Source of the DNA: Corynebacterium sp. CNJ-954
Lineage (GTDB): Bacteria > Actinomycetota > Actinomycetes > Mycobacteriales > Mycobacteriaceae
Length of the DNA stretch: 64,000 nucleotides
Reading direction: 5' to 3'
NCBI RefSeq assembly: GCF_001942345.1
Contig: NZ_MKKI01000045.1
Coordinates: 143,885 to 207,884, forward strand
Shown here: positions 24,107 to 32,763 of the stretch, piece after piece
Numbering within the stretch: position 1 is the first letter of the stretch
Layout of the letters: the number at the start of each line of letters is the position of its first letter
The notes under the pieces: generated by a model
The model's input: the letters and a program-made list of their open reading frames with translations, nothing else
The model's database searches: none
Told to the model about the DNA's origin: nothing
Program-made: the position numbers and the translations under genes

Positions 24107-26281
24107 CTACATGGCGCAGCTGATCGAGGAATCCTTCTTTCCGTCGACGGCCTGCTGCAGGCCCTTCTCCACCGCATCGGTGTAGTACTCCTGCCCGGCG
24201 TCGTTGGGGTGGACACCGTCGCCGATGAGGGAATCCGGGTGGTCGAGCGCCATCTGGCACCAGGGGGCGAGGTACACGTCCGGGTGGACCGCGGCGTAGT
24301 CGAGGGTCTGCTGGGCGGCCGGGGCGATACCGTCGACATAGCCGTAGGGCACCACGAGGATGATCTTGTGGCCCGGCCCGATGGTCTCGACGATGCGGTC
24401 GAGCTGACCGTCGAAGGCCTGCCCGTTGGTGCCGAAACCCAGGACGACGTACCTGCCGAGTTCCCCGTTCGCGGCCATCGCGCCGATCGGGCCTTCACCG
24501 CCGGTGTAGTGGCGCGACGTCTCCGCGTCGACGGTGATTCCCGGGAACCGCTGCTGCAGGGACAGGGTCGACGCCAGCATTACCGAGTCGCCGATCGCCG
24601 TGATGTCTTTCCCCGAGGGGATGCCCGGTGCGGGCGGTGCGACAGGGGCGTCCGGCGCCGCGGACGTCTCGGCGGGGTTGTCCTGCAGGTCCGCCATCTC
24701 CTCCAGCTGGGTCTCCAGTTCCGACTTCGCCGGGCTCTGCCCCAGGGCGGAACCGGCGAGGAGGGTCACCACCAGGACTGCGCCCGGGACGGCCAGCAGT
24801 TTCGTGGTCCCCAGGGACTGCAGCGTCCTGCGGTAGCCGTTGCGGCGCAGCGGCGTCTCCACCCACCGGTAGGACGCCTCGGTCAGCACCAGGCTCACCA
24901 CGACGGCCACGACGCCGACGGCCCAGTCCGGGACGTCCGACCCCGGTTCCTGCATCAGTGCGCGGGCGAAGACGACGACCGGCCAGTGCCACAGGTACAG
25001 GCTGAAGGACCGCTCACCGAACCAGCGCAGCGGGCGCCACCGCAGCAGCCCCGCGACCGGCCCGGCCTCCCGCAGGGACGTGGCGATCAGGGCGACGGAC
25101 AGCAGCGACGCCAGGAATAGTCCGCCCCGGTAGGTCAGGGGATCGGTGTCAGGCAGCGTCAGGAACATGGCGGCCAGCGCGACCAGGGCCAGCGACCCAC
25201 CGGCCCAGGCCAGTGCCGCGGACCGACGTGACGCGGTCGCAGGGGAGAACGCCGGCCAGGAGTCCGTCGACGACTGCCCGGCCGATGTCGTCACCAGGGC
25301 CAGGACCACGCCGGCGAGCATGCCGAATGCGTGGGTGTCCGTCCCGAAGTACACGCGGGACGGGTCGGCGTCCGGGTCGTGGAGGATGATCATCGCGATC
25401 AACGAGGCGATGCCCAGCACCGTCGCCACCACGGTGGCGACGCGGAACGGACCGGCGGACCGTCCGATCCGGTTCCGGCGCAGGACACGCCGCGAGAACC
25501 ACAGGCACGCCAGCAGCAGCAACGGCCACAGTACGTAGAACTGCTCCTCGATGGCCAAGGACCAGTAGTGCATGAAGATCTGCGGCGTGGTGTCAGCGAA
25601 GTAGCTGTTCGACTGGGCGATCTGCACCCAGTTGTTCACGGAGAACAGCGACCCGAGGAACTGCGGCACCAGGGCGACGGCCACGTCACCGCCGATGATC
25701 CCGGCCACCGCGGTCGAGACCAGCAGGACGGTGACCGCTGCCGGGAGGATACGTCGGGCCCGACGGCGCCAGAACTCCTTGAGGTTGATCCGGCCGGTCG
25801 CCCCGATTTCGCGCACCAGCAGCGAGGTGATGAGGAACCCGGAGAGGACGAAGAAGACGTCCACCCCGAGGAAACCGCCGGGCAGCACGTCGCCGAAGAA
25901 GTGGTAGACCACCACAGCGAGGACCGCGATGCCGCGCAGGCCGTCGAGTCCGGAGACGCGACGGATCCTCCCCGGCTTCAGGGGAGCGGCGACGGGGACC
26001 GTGGTGGTCGGTGGGGGCGGGGCGATTGTCGGCGTCGACGCCACCACCGGCGGCTCCGGGGCAGGTTCTGTCGTCGGCTCAGGCGCGGGAGCGACCTCCA
26101 CCTCCGCTGCCTCCACCGGTGCGCCCCCGGGTGGTGGCGGACACGTCGGGGCGGAGAGAACGATGGGCTCGACCAGTGGCAGTGCCCGTGGCGAACGGAC
26201 CGATGACCGTGAGCACGCGGGTGCCGGTGGTGCACCGCCCGGGGCAGTGAGGACGATGGACGGGCGGGAACTGGTGGCCAT
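24107..26281 (-). CDS. Acyltransferase-3 with C-terminal SGNH domain
   Basis: Protein of 724 aa. The first ~95 residues are Pro/Ala/Thr-rich and disordered; then an acyltransferase-3 (OafA/YrhL-like) membrane domain of ~10 helices (SGLDGLRGIAVLAVVVYHFF, GGFLGVDVFFVLSGFLIT, HYWSLAIEEQFYVLWPLLLL), an extra helix, and an extracytoplasmic SGNH hydrolase-like domain (GDSVMLAS block I, GTNG block III, DGVHPN with the catalytic Asp/His). Such proteins O-acylate envelope polysaccharides or lipids using cytoplasmic acyl donors. The glycan target is unknown. The cytoplasmic Pro-rich leader is unusual in length, and the true start may be further in. Confidence 0.88.
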   Translation of the reverse strand: MATSSRPSIVLTAPGGAPPAPACSRSSVRSPRALPLVEPIVLSAPTCPPPPGGAPVEAAEVEVAPAPEPTTEPAPEPPVVASTPTIAPPPPTTTVPVAAPLKPGRIRRVSGLDGLRGIAVLAVVVYHFFGDVLPGGFLGVDVFFVLSGFLITSLLVREIGATGRINLKEFWRRRARRILPAAVTVLLVSTAVAGIIGGDVAVALVPQFLGSLFSVNNWVQIAQSNSYFADTTPQIFMHYWSLAIEEQFYVLWPLLLLACLWFSRRVLRRNRIGRSAGPFRVATVVATVLGIASLIAMIILHDPDADPSRVYFGTDTHAFGMLAGVVLALVTTSAGQSSTDSWPAFSPATASRRSAALAWAGGSLALVALAAMFLTLPDTDPLTYRGGLFLASLLSVALIATSLREAGPVAGLLRWRPLRWFGERSFSLYLWHWPVVVFARALMQEPGSDVPDWAVGVVAVVVSLVLTEASYRWVETPLRRNGYRRTLQSLGTTKLLAVPGAVLVVTLLAGSALGQSPAKSELETQLEEMADLQDNPAETSAAPDAPVAPPAPGIPSGKDITAIGDSVMLASTLSLQQRFPGITVDAETSRHYTGGEGPIGAMAANGELGRYVVLGFGTNGQAFDGQLDRIVETIGPGHKIILVVPYGYVDGIAPAAQQTLDYAAVHPDVYLAPWCQMALDHPDSLIGDGVHPNDAGQEYYTDAVEKGLQQAVDGKKDSSISCAM

Positions 26282-26428
26282 TACGTAAGCAGGGGTCTTT
26301 CAGGGGACGACGGTGGTGATGCCATAACGGTAGTCGGCGCTACAGTGCGACCCAAAGCCTGTGGGGAGTTCTCCCGATACCCCCGCCTGTATTTGTCGCG
26401 ACCTGCGGATTGTTAATCTAGAGACCCT

Positions 26429-26475
26429 CTAATCTCACAAGGTTTCGTCAGAAGCGGGGATCCTTGTGAGATTAG
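26429..26475 (+). promoter_or_regulatory. 47-bp inverted repeat before deoC
   Basis: CTAATCTCACAAGG (26429-26442) and CCTTGTGAGATTAG (26462-26475) are perfect 14-bp inverted copies with a 19-nt spacer, ending at the deoC ribosome binding site. It could be a pair of facing operators or an RNA hairpin hiding the ribosome binding site. A TTAATCTA element at 26413-26420 upstream shares TAATCT. Confidence 0.7.
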
Positions 26476-26484
26476 GGAGAGTCG

Positions 26485-27162
26485 ATGAACGCTAAACTGC
26501 ACACCATGCAGCGCACCGAACTCGCCCGCCTGATCGACCACACCCTGCTCAAGCCGGAGTCCACGTCAGCGGACGTGGCAGGCCTCGCCGCGGAGGCAGG
26601 TGAACTGGGCGTCTACGCGATCTGCGTGTCGCCGTCGCAGTTGCCGGTGGATGCGCCGTCGGGGGTGCACGTCGCGACGGTGGTCGGTTTCCCGTCCGGC
26701 GCGGTGAAACCCGATGTGAAGGCGACCGAGGCGGCCCGCGCGGTGGCGGACGGTGCCGACGAGGTGGACATGGTCATCAATCTGGCCCTGGTGAAGGAAG
26801 GCCGGTTCGATGAACTGACCAGGGAGATTGCAGTTGTCCGTGCCGCGGTTCCGGCGCCGGGGGTGCTCAAGGTGATCATCGAGTCTGCCGCGCTTGATGA
26901 CGAGGAGATCGTCGCGGCCTGCCGCTGTGCGGAAGAGGCGGGCGCCGACTTCGTGAAGACCTCCACCGGATTCCACCCGGCCGGAGGGGCGTCGGTGGAG
27001 GCGGTACGGGTGATGCACGAAACCGTCGGCGGGCGTCTCGGCATCAAGGCGTCCGGTGGGATCCGTTCGCTCGAGGCAGCGGAGGCGATGGTCGCCGCCG
27101 GGGCCACGCGCCTGGGACTGTCGGCCTCGGCGGCGGTGCTGGACGAGGCAGGACTGTTCTGA
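26485..27162 (+). CDS. deoC: Deoxyribose-phosphate aldolase
   Basis: Protein of 225 aa. It cleaves 2-deoxy-D-ribose 5-phosphate to glyceraldehyde 3-phosphate and acetaldehyde in deoxynucleoside catabolism, in the cytoplasm. Motifs: [12 protein letters not shown] at the N-terminus, [17 protein letters not shown], the Schiff-base lysine in [13 protein letters not shown], and [11 protein letters not shown] with the second lysine. GGGAG precedes the ATG at 26485 by 5 nt; an in-frame ATG at 26506 fits the usual family start better but has no such site. It appears monocistronic; no deoA/deoD or deoxynucleoside transporter is adjacent. Confidence 0.95.
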   Translation: MNAKLHTMQRTELARLIDHTLLKPESTSADVAGLAAEAGELGVYAICVSPSQLPVDAPSGVHVATVVGFPSGAVKPDVKATEAARAVADGADEVDMVINLALVKEGRFDELTREIAVVRAAVPAPGVLKVIIESAALDDEEIVAACRCAEEAGADFVKTSTGFHPAGGASVEAVRVMHETVGGRLGIKASGGIRSLEAAEAMVAAGATRLGLSASAAVLDEAGLF

Positions 27163-27316
27163 CCGGACCGGCGTGGTGGAGTTGTCGGTCTCCTCGGTGA
27201 CGGCGCTGGACACCTCGAGTGCCCAGGTCAGTGAACGCATGGTTCCGTGACCTGTGCCCTCGGGCCGTGGCCGTTACTAAACCCATACTTCCTGGCAGGT
27301 CAGCCATATAATCGCC

Positions 27317-27322
27317 TACACT
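27317..27322 (+). promoter_or_regulatory. -10 element of ABC exporter operon
   Basis: TACACT ends 6 nt before the GTG at 27329, so the transcript would begin at the start codon. An overlapping better consensus, TATAAT at 27307-27312, would give a leader of about 10 nt. Neither allows a Shine-Dalgarno sequence and none is seen. Confidence 0.6.
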
Positions 27323-27328
27323 GTCCGG

Positions 27329-29086
27329 GTGCAACTACTCCGGCTCGTGGGCAGATACGCCCGACAGTATCCGGGGCTGCTGGTGGCAGTCCTCATCCTC
27401 CAGACCGTTTCCACCTTCGCAACGCTCTATCTTCCCCGACTCAACGCGGACATCATCGACAAGGGCGTGTCCCTCGGTGACATCGGCTACATCTGGTCGA
27501 CCGGCGGCGTGATGATCGCCGTCGCGTTCGTCCAGGTCATCACCGCTGTCGCCGCGACATGGTGCGCCGCCCGCCTGGCGATGTCGGTGGGCCGTGACGT
27601 CCGCCGCGACGTGTACCGCAGCGTCGACCGGTTCAGCTCGCAGGACATGGGCACCTTCGGCGTACCGACGCTGATTACCAGGGGCACCAATGACGTGCAG
27701 CAGGTGCAGATGGTGTTCGTCATGTTCCTCAGCTTCATGGTGACCATGCCGATCATGTGCATCGGTGGCATCGTCATGGCGTTGCGGGAGGACGCCGGCC
27801 TGTCGTGGCTGGTGTGGGTGTCCGTGGCGGTGCTGCTGGTCATCGTCGGCGTGATGGTCGCCCGTCTGGTGCCGCTGTTCGGGTCGATGCAGGAGCGGAT
27901 CGACGCGATCAACGGTGTGATGCGTGAACAGATCACCGGCATCCGCGTGATCCGTGCGTTCGTCCGGGAGAAGTTCGAGACGAAGCGTTTCGAGGACGCC
28001 AACCAGGCGGTTGCCTGGGTGTCTGAACGTGTCGGACGGGTGTTCGTGCTGATGGGGCCGGTGATCATGCTGGTGCTGCACGCCGCCACGGCGGCGGTGC
28101 TGTGGTTCGGCGGTCACCGGGTGGCGGACGGTGCGATCGAGGTCGGCTCCCTCACCGCGTTCATGCAGTACCTGCTGCAGATTCTCGTGGCGGTGATGAT
28201 GGGTTCGTTCATGGCGATGATGCTGCCGCGCGCGATCGTGTGTGCCGGACGTATCCAGGACGTGCTCGGCCACGAGCCGTCCATCGTCGAGCCGGAGTCC
28301 GATCCGTCGGCGGAGACGGTGTCGCCGGACGGGGTGCGAGGCGAGTTGGAGTTCCGCGACGTGTCCTTCACCTACCCGGGTGCGGACGCCCCGGTGCTCA
28401 CCGACATCAGTTTCACCGTGCGCCCCGGGGAGACCACCGCGGTGATCGGTGCGACGGGGTCGGGCAAGACCACGCTGGTCAACCTGATTCCGCGGCTGTT
28501 CGCGCCGACGTCGGGGGAGGTGGTCGTCGACGGTGTGCCGGTCGCGTCGATGCCGCGCAAGGACCTGGCCCGGTACGTCGGGTTGGTGCCGCAGAAGGCG
28601 TACCTGTTCTCCGGGACGGTGGCGTCCAACCTGCGTTTCGGACGCACCGACGCCACCGACGACGAGCTGTGGGAGGCGTTGCGCGTGGCCCAGGCTGACG
28701 GTTTCGTCCGCAGCCGTGGTGACGGGGAGGCCGCAGGGTTGGCCTCACCGATCGCGCAGGGAGGTACCGACGTGTCCGGCGGTCAGCGCCAACGGTTGTG
28801 CATCGCCCGCGCCCTGGTGGCGGCGCCGAAGGTGTATGTCTTCGACGACTCCTTCTCGGCACTGGACGTGCGCACCGATGCTGCGCTGCGCTCGGCGCTG
28901 TACCCGAAGACCCGGGATGCGGCCGTGGTGACGGTGGCCCAGCGGGTGTCGACGGTGCGTGACGCCGACCAGATCCTGGTGCTGGAGAAGGGGCGCATCG
29001 TCGCCCGGGGAACCCATGATGACCTGCTGGAGTCGAGTGCGACCTACCGGGAGATCGTCGAGTCGCAGATGGAGGCGCAGCGATGA
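27329..29086 (+). CDS. ABC exporter half-transporter, degenerate ATPase site
   Basis: Protein of 585 aa: an N-terminal six-helix exporter domain and a C-terminal ATPase (Walker A GATGSGKTT, signature VSGGQRQRLCIARAL). Walker B reads YVFDDSFSALD, so the catalytic Glu is replaced by Asp. The partner gene overlaps by 4 bp and carries a normal Glu, the standard sign of a heterodimeric exporter with one active and one degenerate site (as in TmrAB or BmrCD). Substrates of this group are drugs, lipids or peptides. Start is GTG with no leader; the frame has no good upstream alternative. Confidence 0.9.
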   Translation: MQLLRLVGRYARQYPGLLVAVLILQTVSTFATLYLPRLNADIIDKGVSLGDIGYIWSTGGVMIAVAFVQVITAVAATWCAARLAMSVGRDVRRDVYRSVDRFSSQDMGTFGVPTLITRGTNDVQQVQMVFVMFLSFMVTMPIMCIGGIVMALREDAGLSWLVWVSVAVLLVIVGVMVARLVPLFGSMQERIDAINGVMREQITGIRVIRAFVREKFETKRFEDANQAVAWVSERVGRVFVLMGPVIMLVLHAATAAVLWFGGHRVADGAIEVGSLTAFMQYLLQILVAVMMGSFMAMMLPRAIVCAGRIQDVLGHEPSIVEPESDPSAETVSPDGVRGELEFRDVSFTYPGADAPVLTDISFTVRPGETTAVIGATGSGKTTLVNLIPRLFAPTSGEVVVDGVPVASMPRKDLARYVGLVPQKAYLFSGTVASNLRFGRTDATDDELWEALRVAQADGFVRSRGDGEAAGLASPIAQGGTDVSGGQRQRLCIARALVAAPKVYVFDDSFSALDVRTDAALRSALYPKTRDAAVVTVAQRVSTVRDADQILVLEKGRIVARGTHDDLLESSATYREIVESQMEAQR

Positions 29087-30921
29087 GTGACACAGAGGTT
29101 GCTGACCGGGGTGCGGAGTCCGCACCGCGCTCGGCGAAGGCGTTCTGGCCGTCCGCGCTGCGGATGGTGGCGCTCATGGCGCCGCGCAAGATCGCACTGA
29201 CATGGGTTTTCGTCCTGCTGGTGGTCTGTGTGGTGCTGACCGTCTACGCACCGAAGGTTCTCGGCGACGCGGTCGACGTGATCTACAACGGTGTGCTGTC
29301 GGTGTGGAACAACGAGCCGGGTGCCGGCATCGACTTCACCGAACTCGGGCGGTTGATCGGCATCGTGCTGGGGATGTACCTCGTCGCCGGGGTGTTCAAC
29401 TGGGCGCAGGGGTACATCCTCAACAAGATCGTCGTCGCGGTGATCGTGGAGCTGCGTACCGACGTGGAGCGTAAGGTCCACCGCCTGCCGTTGAGTTTCT
29501 ACGACTCCCGGCAGACCGGTGACCTGCTGTCGCGGACGACCAATGACGTCGACAACGTCCAGCAGGCACTGCAGCAGGCGCTCAGCCAGTTCGCCTACTC
29601 GGCGATGATGATCATCGGTGTGACGGTGATGATGTTCCGGGTGTCCTGGCAGCTGGCGATCATCGCCCTGCTGGCCCTGCCGTTGACCGCCATCGTGGTG
29701 GGTATCGTCGGTACCCGGGCTCAGAAGCAGTACGGTGCACAGTGGGCCGGGACCGGCAAGGTCAACGGCCATGTCGAGGAGTCCTTCACCGGCCACGACC
29801 TGGTTGTCGCCTACGGCCGTCAGGACGAGATGTCGGTGACCTACGATGAGCGGAACGAGGAGCTCTACCAGGCCAGTGCGAAGGCCCAGTTCCTGTCGGG
29901 CATGATGATGCCGCTGATGCAGTTCCTGAACTACCTCAGCTACGTGGTCATCGCCGTGTTCGGTGGCCTCCGGGTGGCTAACGGGCAGATGACCCTGGGT
30001 GCTGCGACAGCGTTCATCCAGTACTCCCGTGAGTTCAACCAGCCGCTCGGCGAGCTCGCCGGCATGATGACGATGGTCCAGTCCGGTGTCGCATCGGCCG
30101 AGCGGGTCTTCGAGCTCCTCGACGCCGAGGAGCAGGATCCTGATCCTGAGGCGACGGTCGAGCCAGCCACCGGTGTGCGTCGGGGTCGGGTCGAGTTCCG
30201 TGACGTCTCCTTCGGTTATTCACCGGAGACTCCGTTGATCGAGAACCTCGATCTGGAGGTGGATCCGGGGCAGACCATCGCGATCGTGGGCCCCACCGGC
30301 GCGGGCAAGACCACGATGGTGAACCTGATCATGCGGTTCTACGAGGTCACCTCGGGTGCGATCCTTGTTGACGGGGTGGACACCCGCACGATGAGCAGGG
30401 CCGAGCTGCGGTCGCGCACCGGCATGGTGCTGCAGGACGCGGTGCTGTTCGACGGCACGATCCTGGAGAACATCCGTTACGGGCGTCTGGACGCCACCGA
30501 TGACGAGGTCAAGGCCGCGGCGAAGGCCGCGTACGTCGACCGGTTCGTCCATGCGTTGCCGGAGGGGTACGACACGGTCATCGACCAGGACGGCGGGTCG
30601 GTGTCCGCCGGTGAGCGCCAGCTGATCACGATTGCGCGTGCGTTCCTCGCGGAGCCGGAGATCCTGATCCTGGACGAGGCCACCTCGTCGGTGGACACCC
30701 GCACCGAGGTGCTGGTCCAGAAGGCGATGAATGCGATTCGTGCGCAGCGCACGTCCTTCGTGATCGCGCACCGGTTGTCGACGATCCGCGACGCCGACCG
30801 CATCCTGGTGATGGTCGACGGGTCGATCGTGGAACAGGGGTCGCACGACGAGTTGCTGGAGGCGGACGGCTCCTACGCCGAGCTGTACCGGAGCCAGTTC
30901 GCCGCCGGTGGGGCGGTGTAG
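29083..30921 (+). CDS. ABC exporter half-transporter, canonical ATPase site
   Basis: Protein of 612 aa, the partner of the preceding gene (ATGA overlap). Exporter helices span residues ~30-330; the ATPase has Walker A GPTGAGKTT, Walker B ILILDEATSSVD with catalytic Glu, and H-loop VIAHRLSTI. Its own signature is VSAGERQ, not LSGGQ. In the head-to-tail dimer its complete Walker motifs face the intact VSGGQ of the partner, forming the one competent ATP site. It ends 4 bp from a convergent small gene. Confidence 0.92.
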   Translation: MSDTEVADRGAESAPRSAKAFWPSALRMVALMAPRKIALTWVFVLLVVCVVLTVYAPKVLGDAVDVIYNGVLSVWNNEPGAGIDFTELGRLIGIVLGMYLVAGVFNWAQGYILNKIVVAVIVELRTDVERKVHRLPLSFYDSRQTGDLLSRTTNDVDNVQQALQQALSQFAYSAMMIIGVTVMMFRVSWQLAIIALLALPLTAIVVGIVGTRAQKQYGAQWAGTGKVNGHVEESFTGHDLVVAYGRQDEMSVTYDERNEELYQASAKAQFLSGMMMPLMQFLNYLSYVVIAVFGGLRVANGQMTLGAATAFIQYSREFNQPLGELAGMMTMVQSGVASAERVFELLDAEEQDPDPEATVEPATGVRRGRVEFRDVSFGYSPETPLIENLDLEVDPGQTIAIVGPTGAGKTTMVNLIMRFYEVTSGAILVDGVDTRTMSRAELRSRTGMVLQDAVLFDGTILENIRYGRLDATDDEVKAAAKAAYVDRFVHALPEGYDTVIDQDGGSVSAGERQLITIARAFLAEPEILILDEATSSVDTRTEVLVQKAMNAIRAQRTSFVIAHRLSTIRDADRILVMVDGSIVEQGSHDELLEADGSYAELYRSQFAAGGAV

Positions 30922-30925
30922 GTCG

Positions 30926-31243
30926 TCACCTGCCCGTGACGTCGGTCTCCCAGTAGTGGAAGTCGACGATGTCCTCGGGCAAGGCAGCGACGACCCGCTC
31001 GTGCAGGCGCCGTCCTTCCTCTTCGTGGGCGCGGGCCATGTCGCCGGACGGCCAGCCGGTCTCCCAGCTGAAGTGGTCATTGAACTGACGCGCCCATCGG
31101 CGGATGTCCTGCGACAGTTCGTCCGGAAGACAGGGGAGAGGCGGGTCCTCCTCCGCGCACAGGTAGGGGTGCTCGCTCGTCGTGGCCCAGACGTTCCAGA
31201 ACGGCCAGTCGACCGTGTACTCGTTCATCATCTTGAAATGCAT
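30926..31243 (-). CDS. Small conserved-looking protein of unknown function
   Basis: Protein of 105 aa, acidic, rich in Trp (6-7) and with no membrane segment or signal peptide: motifs PFWNVWATTSEHPYL, DELSQDIRRWARQFNDHFSWETGWPS. I chose ATG 31243 because AGGAGG lies 9 nt upstream; ATG 31252 would touch that site, and longer versions would overlap the divergent SRPBCC gene. I do not recognise the family. It converges on the ABC exporter operon and is divergent from the SRPBCC gene across a long inverted repeat. Confidence 0.6.
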   Translation of the reverse strand: MHFKMMNEYTVDWPFWNVWATTSEHPYLCAEEDPPLPCLPDELSQDIRRWARQFNDHFSWETGWPSGDMARAHEEEGRRLHERVVAALPEDIVDFHYWETDVTGR

Positions 31244-31309
31244 CGCGGGCATCCTCCTGTCGTCAGATTCCGTGTGTAGCCGTACTTCAGCCCTACCGTG
31301 CTGCAGTGA

Positions 31310-31356
31310 GTGACACAATCCGGCACGTCGTGGCACGAAGACCCGGATTGTGTCAC
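31310..31356. promoter_or_regulatory. 47-bp inverted repeat in divergent intergenic region
   Basis: GTGACACAATCCGG (31310-31323) and CCGGATTGTGTCAC (31343-31356) are perfect 14-bp arms with a 19-nt spacer that itself contains CACGTCGTG. It lies between the small unknown gene and the SRPBCC gene, 40 bp before the latter's TACGCT hexamer (31396-31401). The arm and spacer lengths equal those of the deoC repeat although the sequences differ. Confidence 0.7.
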
Positions 31357-31408
31357 GCACACCAGGACTCCGGTAGCAGATGTGGCCGGGAGGGCTACGC
31401 TGAGACCC

Positions 31409-31873
31409 ATGGCCTATGAGATCAGCGACTCCGTCACCGTCCACGCCGCCCCGTCGGAGGTCTTCGACCTCGTCAGTGACATCACGCGCACCGGCGAGTG
31501 GAGCGCCCAGTGCTACCGCGCGGAATGGGACGCGGACGACAGAGGCGACGGGGCGAGGTTCACCGGGCACAACCGCAGAGGGGAGCGGGAATGGTCGACG
31601 GTCTCCGAAGTTGTCTCCTCCCGTCCGGGACAGGAATTCACCTGGCGGGTCACCTCCAGTGGAACACGGTGGGGCTTCCGGATGGAGCCGGTGAACCGTC
31701 GGGAGGATGCCACGGTGCTCACGGAATTCACCGCCTTCACAGAGGAGGGTGAAGCGTACTTCCGGCAGAAGTTCGGTGATGACGCAGCTGCCCAGGAAGC
31801 GGACCGCCGCGACGCCGCCACCTACGGAATCACTGAGACCCTGCAGAACATCAAGGAGATCCTCGAGGGGTAA
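31409..31873 (+). CDS. SRPBCC (START-like) family protein
   Basis: Protein of 154 aa. The N-terminus ISDSVTVHAAPSEVFDLVSDITRTGEWS is the diagnostic start of the SRPBCC polyketide-cyclase/START-like fold, a hydrophobic-ligand cavity; ends with a long C-terminal helix. Ligand unknown. TACGCT ends 7 nt before the ATG, with no ribosome binding site, so the mRNA is likely leaderless. Upstream in-frame extension would cross the inverted repeat. Confidence 0.88.
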   Translation: MAYEISDSVTVHAAPSEVFDLVSDITRTGEWSAQCYRAEWDADDRGDGARFTGHNRRGEREWSTVSEVVSSRPGQEFTWRVTSSGTRWGFRMEPVNRREDATVLTEFTAFTEEGEAYFRQKFGDDAAAQEADRRDAATYGITETLQNIKEILEG

Positions 31874-32016
31874 CCACTTTCCACACCCTGTGAGTTGTCC
31901 CCAGGCTCCTGCGGCTTCCCGCGAGAACCCTCCGCTTCACGACGTGGAGCGCATAGTGTTTCGTGCGATCAGCGGAAGCGAGAGCTATCCAGAAAAGATG
32001 CAGGACAGGGTAGGGT

Positions 32017-32592
32017 ATGGGTCATGACTCGAAAGAACCCCAGGAAGACGCGGCGTGGGCTGCTGACCGGAGTGGGCAGTCTTTTCGACCTGGAGGGCTC
32101 GACGACTTACCGGCGAATGCAGGAGATGATGCCACCGCCTCCACCACGCAGGAGCATCAACCAGATTCTGGTGGACGCGAGCATAGTCGCTTTCTCGGAG
32201 ACCAACTCGCAGAGGAGCTCAGCGACAATCCCGTCCTCTTCACGCAGGTAACTGCTCATCTGCAGGAGAATCACCTACATCTACCATTGCTTAGTCCGGA
32301 TCATGAGCGGATGGTGCGAATGCGGGCGGACACACCGGAGTTGTATGAGGTCTATGTTCAAGCGATTGCTTCACAACTTCACGCTGATGAGGTGGCACGG
32401 ACGTTACCGTATATCGCGCCTCCCCGAGCCGTGTTCAGGGGGCAGGTCCTCGGCTTAATCGCAGTCGTGGCGGTGCTGTTCTTCGCGGGTTACCTGGCAT
32501 ATTTGAACCACCCCTGGACAGCTGGGCTTGTTGCAGGTGTTGACATTGTTGCCCTGGCCTCGGTGTTCGTCGCGAGGGGAAGGGACGGATAG
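32017..32592 (+). CDS. DUF2335-like membrane protein, start uncertain
   Basis: The C-terminal ~110 residues are the convincing part: HLPLLSPDHERMVRMRADTPELYEVYVQAIASQ, then PRAVFRGQVLGLIAVVAVLFFAGYLAY and a second hydrophobic segment before VFVARGRDG. Helix-rich head plus two C-terminal membrane segments resembles DUF2335 proteins, function unknown. The first ~78 codons overlap another frame (32024-32251) that has the better promoter spacing, so this frame may start later or be joined to that one by a missing base. Codon ends are less G/C-biased than in neighbours, which suggests acquired DNA. Confidence 0.5.
   Translation: MGHDSKEPQEDAAWAADRSGQSFRPGGLDDLPANAGDDATASTTQEHQPDSGGREHSRFLGDQLAEELSDNPVLFTQVTAHLQENHLHLPLLSPDHERMVRMRADTPELYEVYVQAIASQLHADEVARTLPYIAPPRAVFRGQVLGLIAVVAVLFFAGYLAYLNHPWTAGLVAGVDIVALASVFVARGRDG
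32024..32251 (+). CDS. Small basic protein overlapping the DUF2335-like frame
   Basis: Frame of 75 codons, N-terminus basic (TRKNPRKTRRGLLTGVGSLFDLEG) then PPPPPRRSINQILVDAS. A TAGGGT hexamer at 32011-32016 ends 7 nt before this ATG, the local leaderless pattern, while the ATG at 32017 abuts the hexamer. By hand count about three quarters of its codons end in G or C, more than in the overlapping frame. Either a small gene, or the true N-terminus of the DUF2335-like protein with one base lost near its end. Confidence 0.45.
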   Translation: MTRKNPRKTRRGLLTGVGSLFDLEGSTTYRRMQEMMPPPPPRRSINQILVDASIVAFSETNSQRSSATIPSSSRR

Positions 32593-32763
32593 TGCGCCAG
32601 CCTAGGCAGGGACGTGGCAACTGCGCCGGGGCCCTTGCGGCCGGTTGTTGCCGCTGCTAGGTTCTTAAGACATGCGGAAGTAGAACCCCTGAATCGTCCT
32701 GCGCCTGAGGCGTTGCCATCTGCCCGGCGGGACACACCTTTTCTCCACTCAGGGAGTTCCCCC

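Noticed and set aside
26429..26475. deoC inverted repeat as an intrinsic terminator of an upstream gene
   Set aside because: The upstream gene is divergent, no U-tract follows, and the repeat ends at the deoC ribosome binding site; an operator or leader role fits better.
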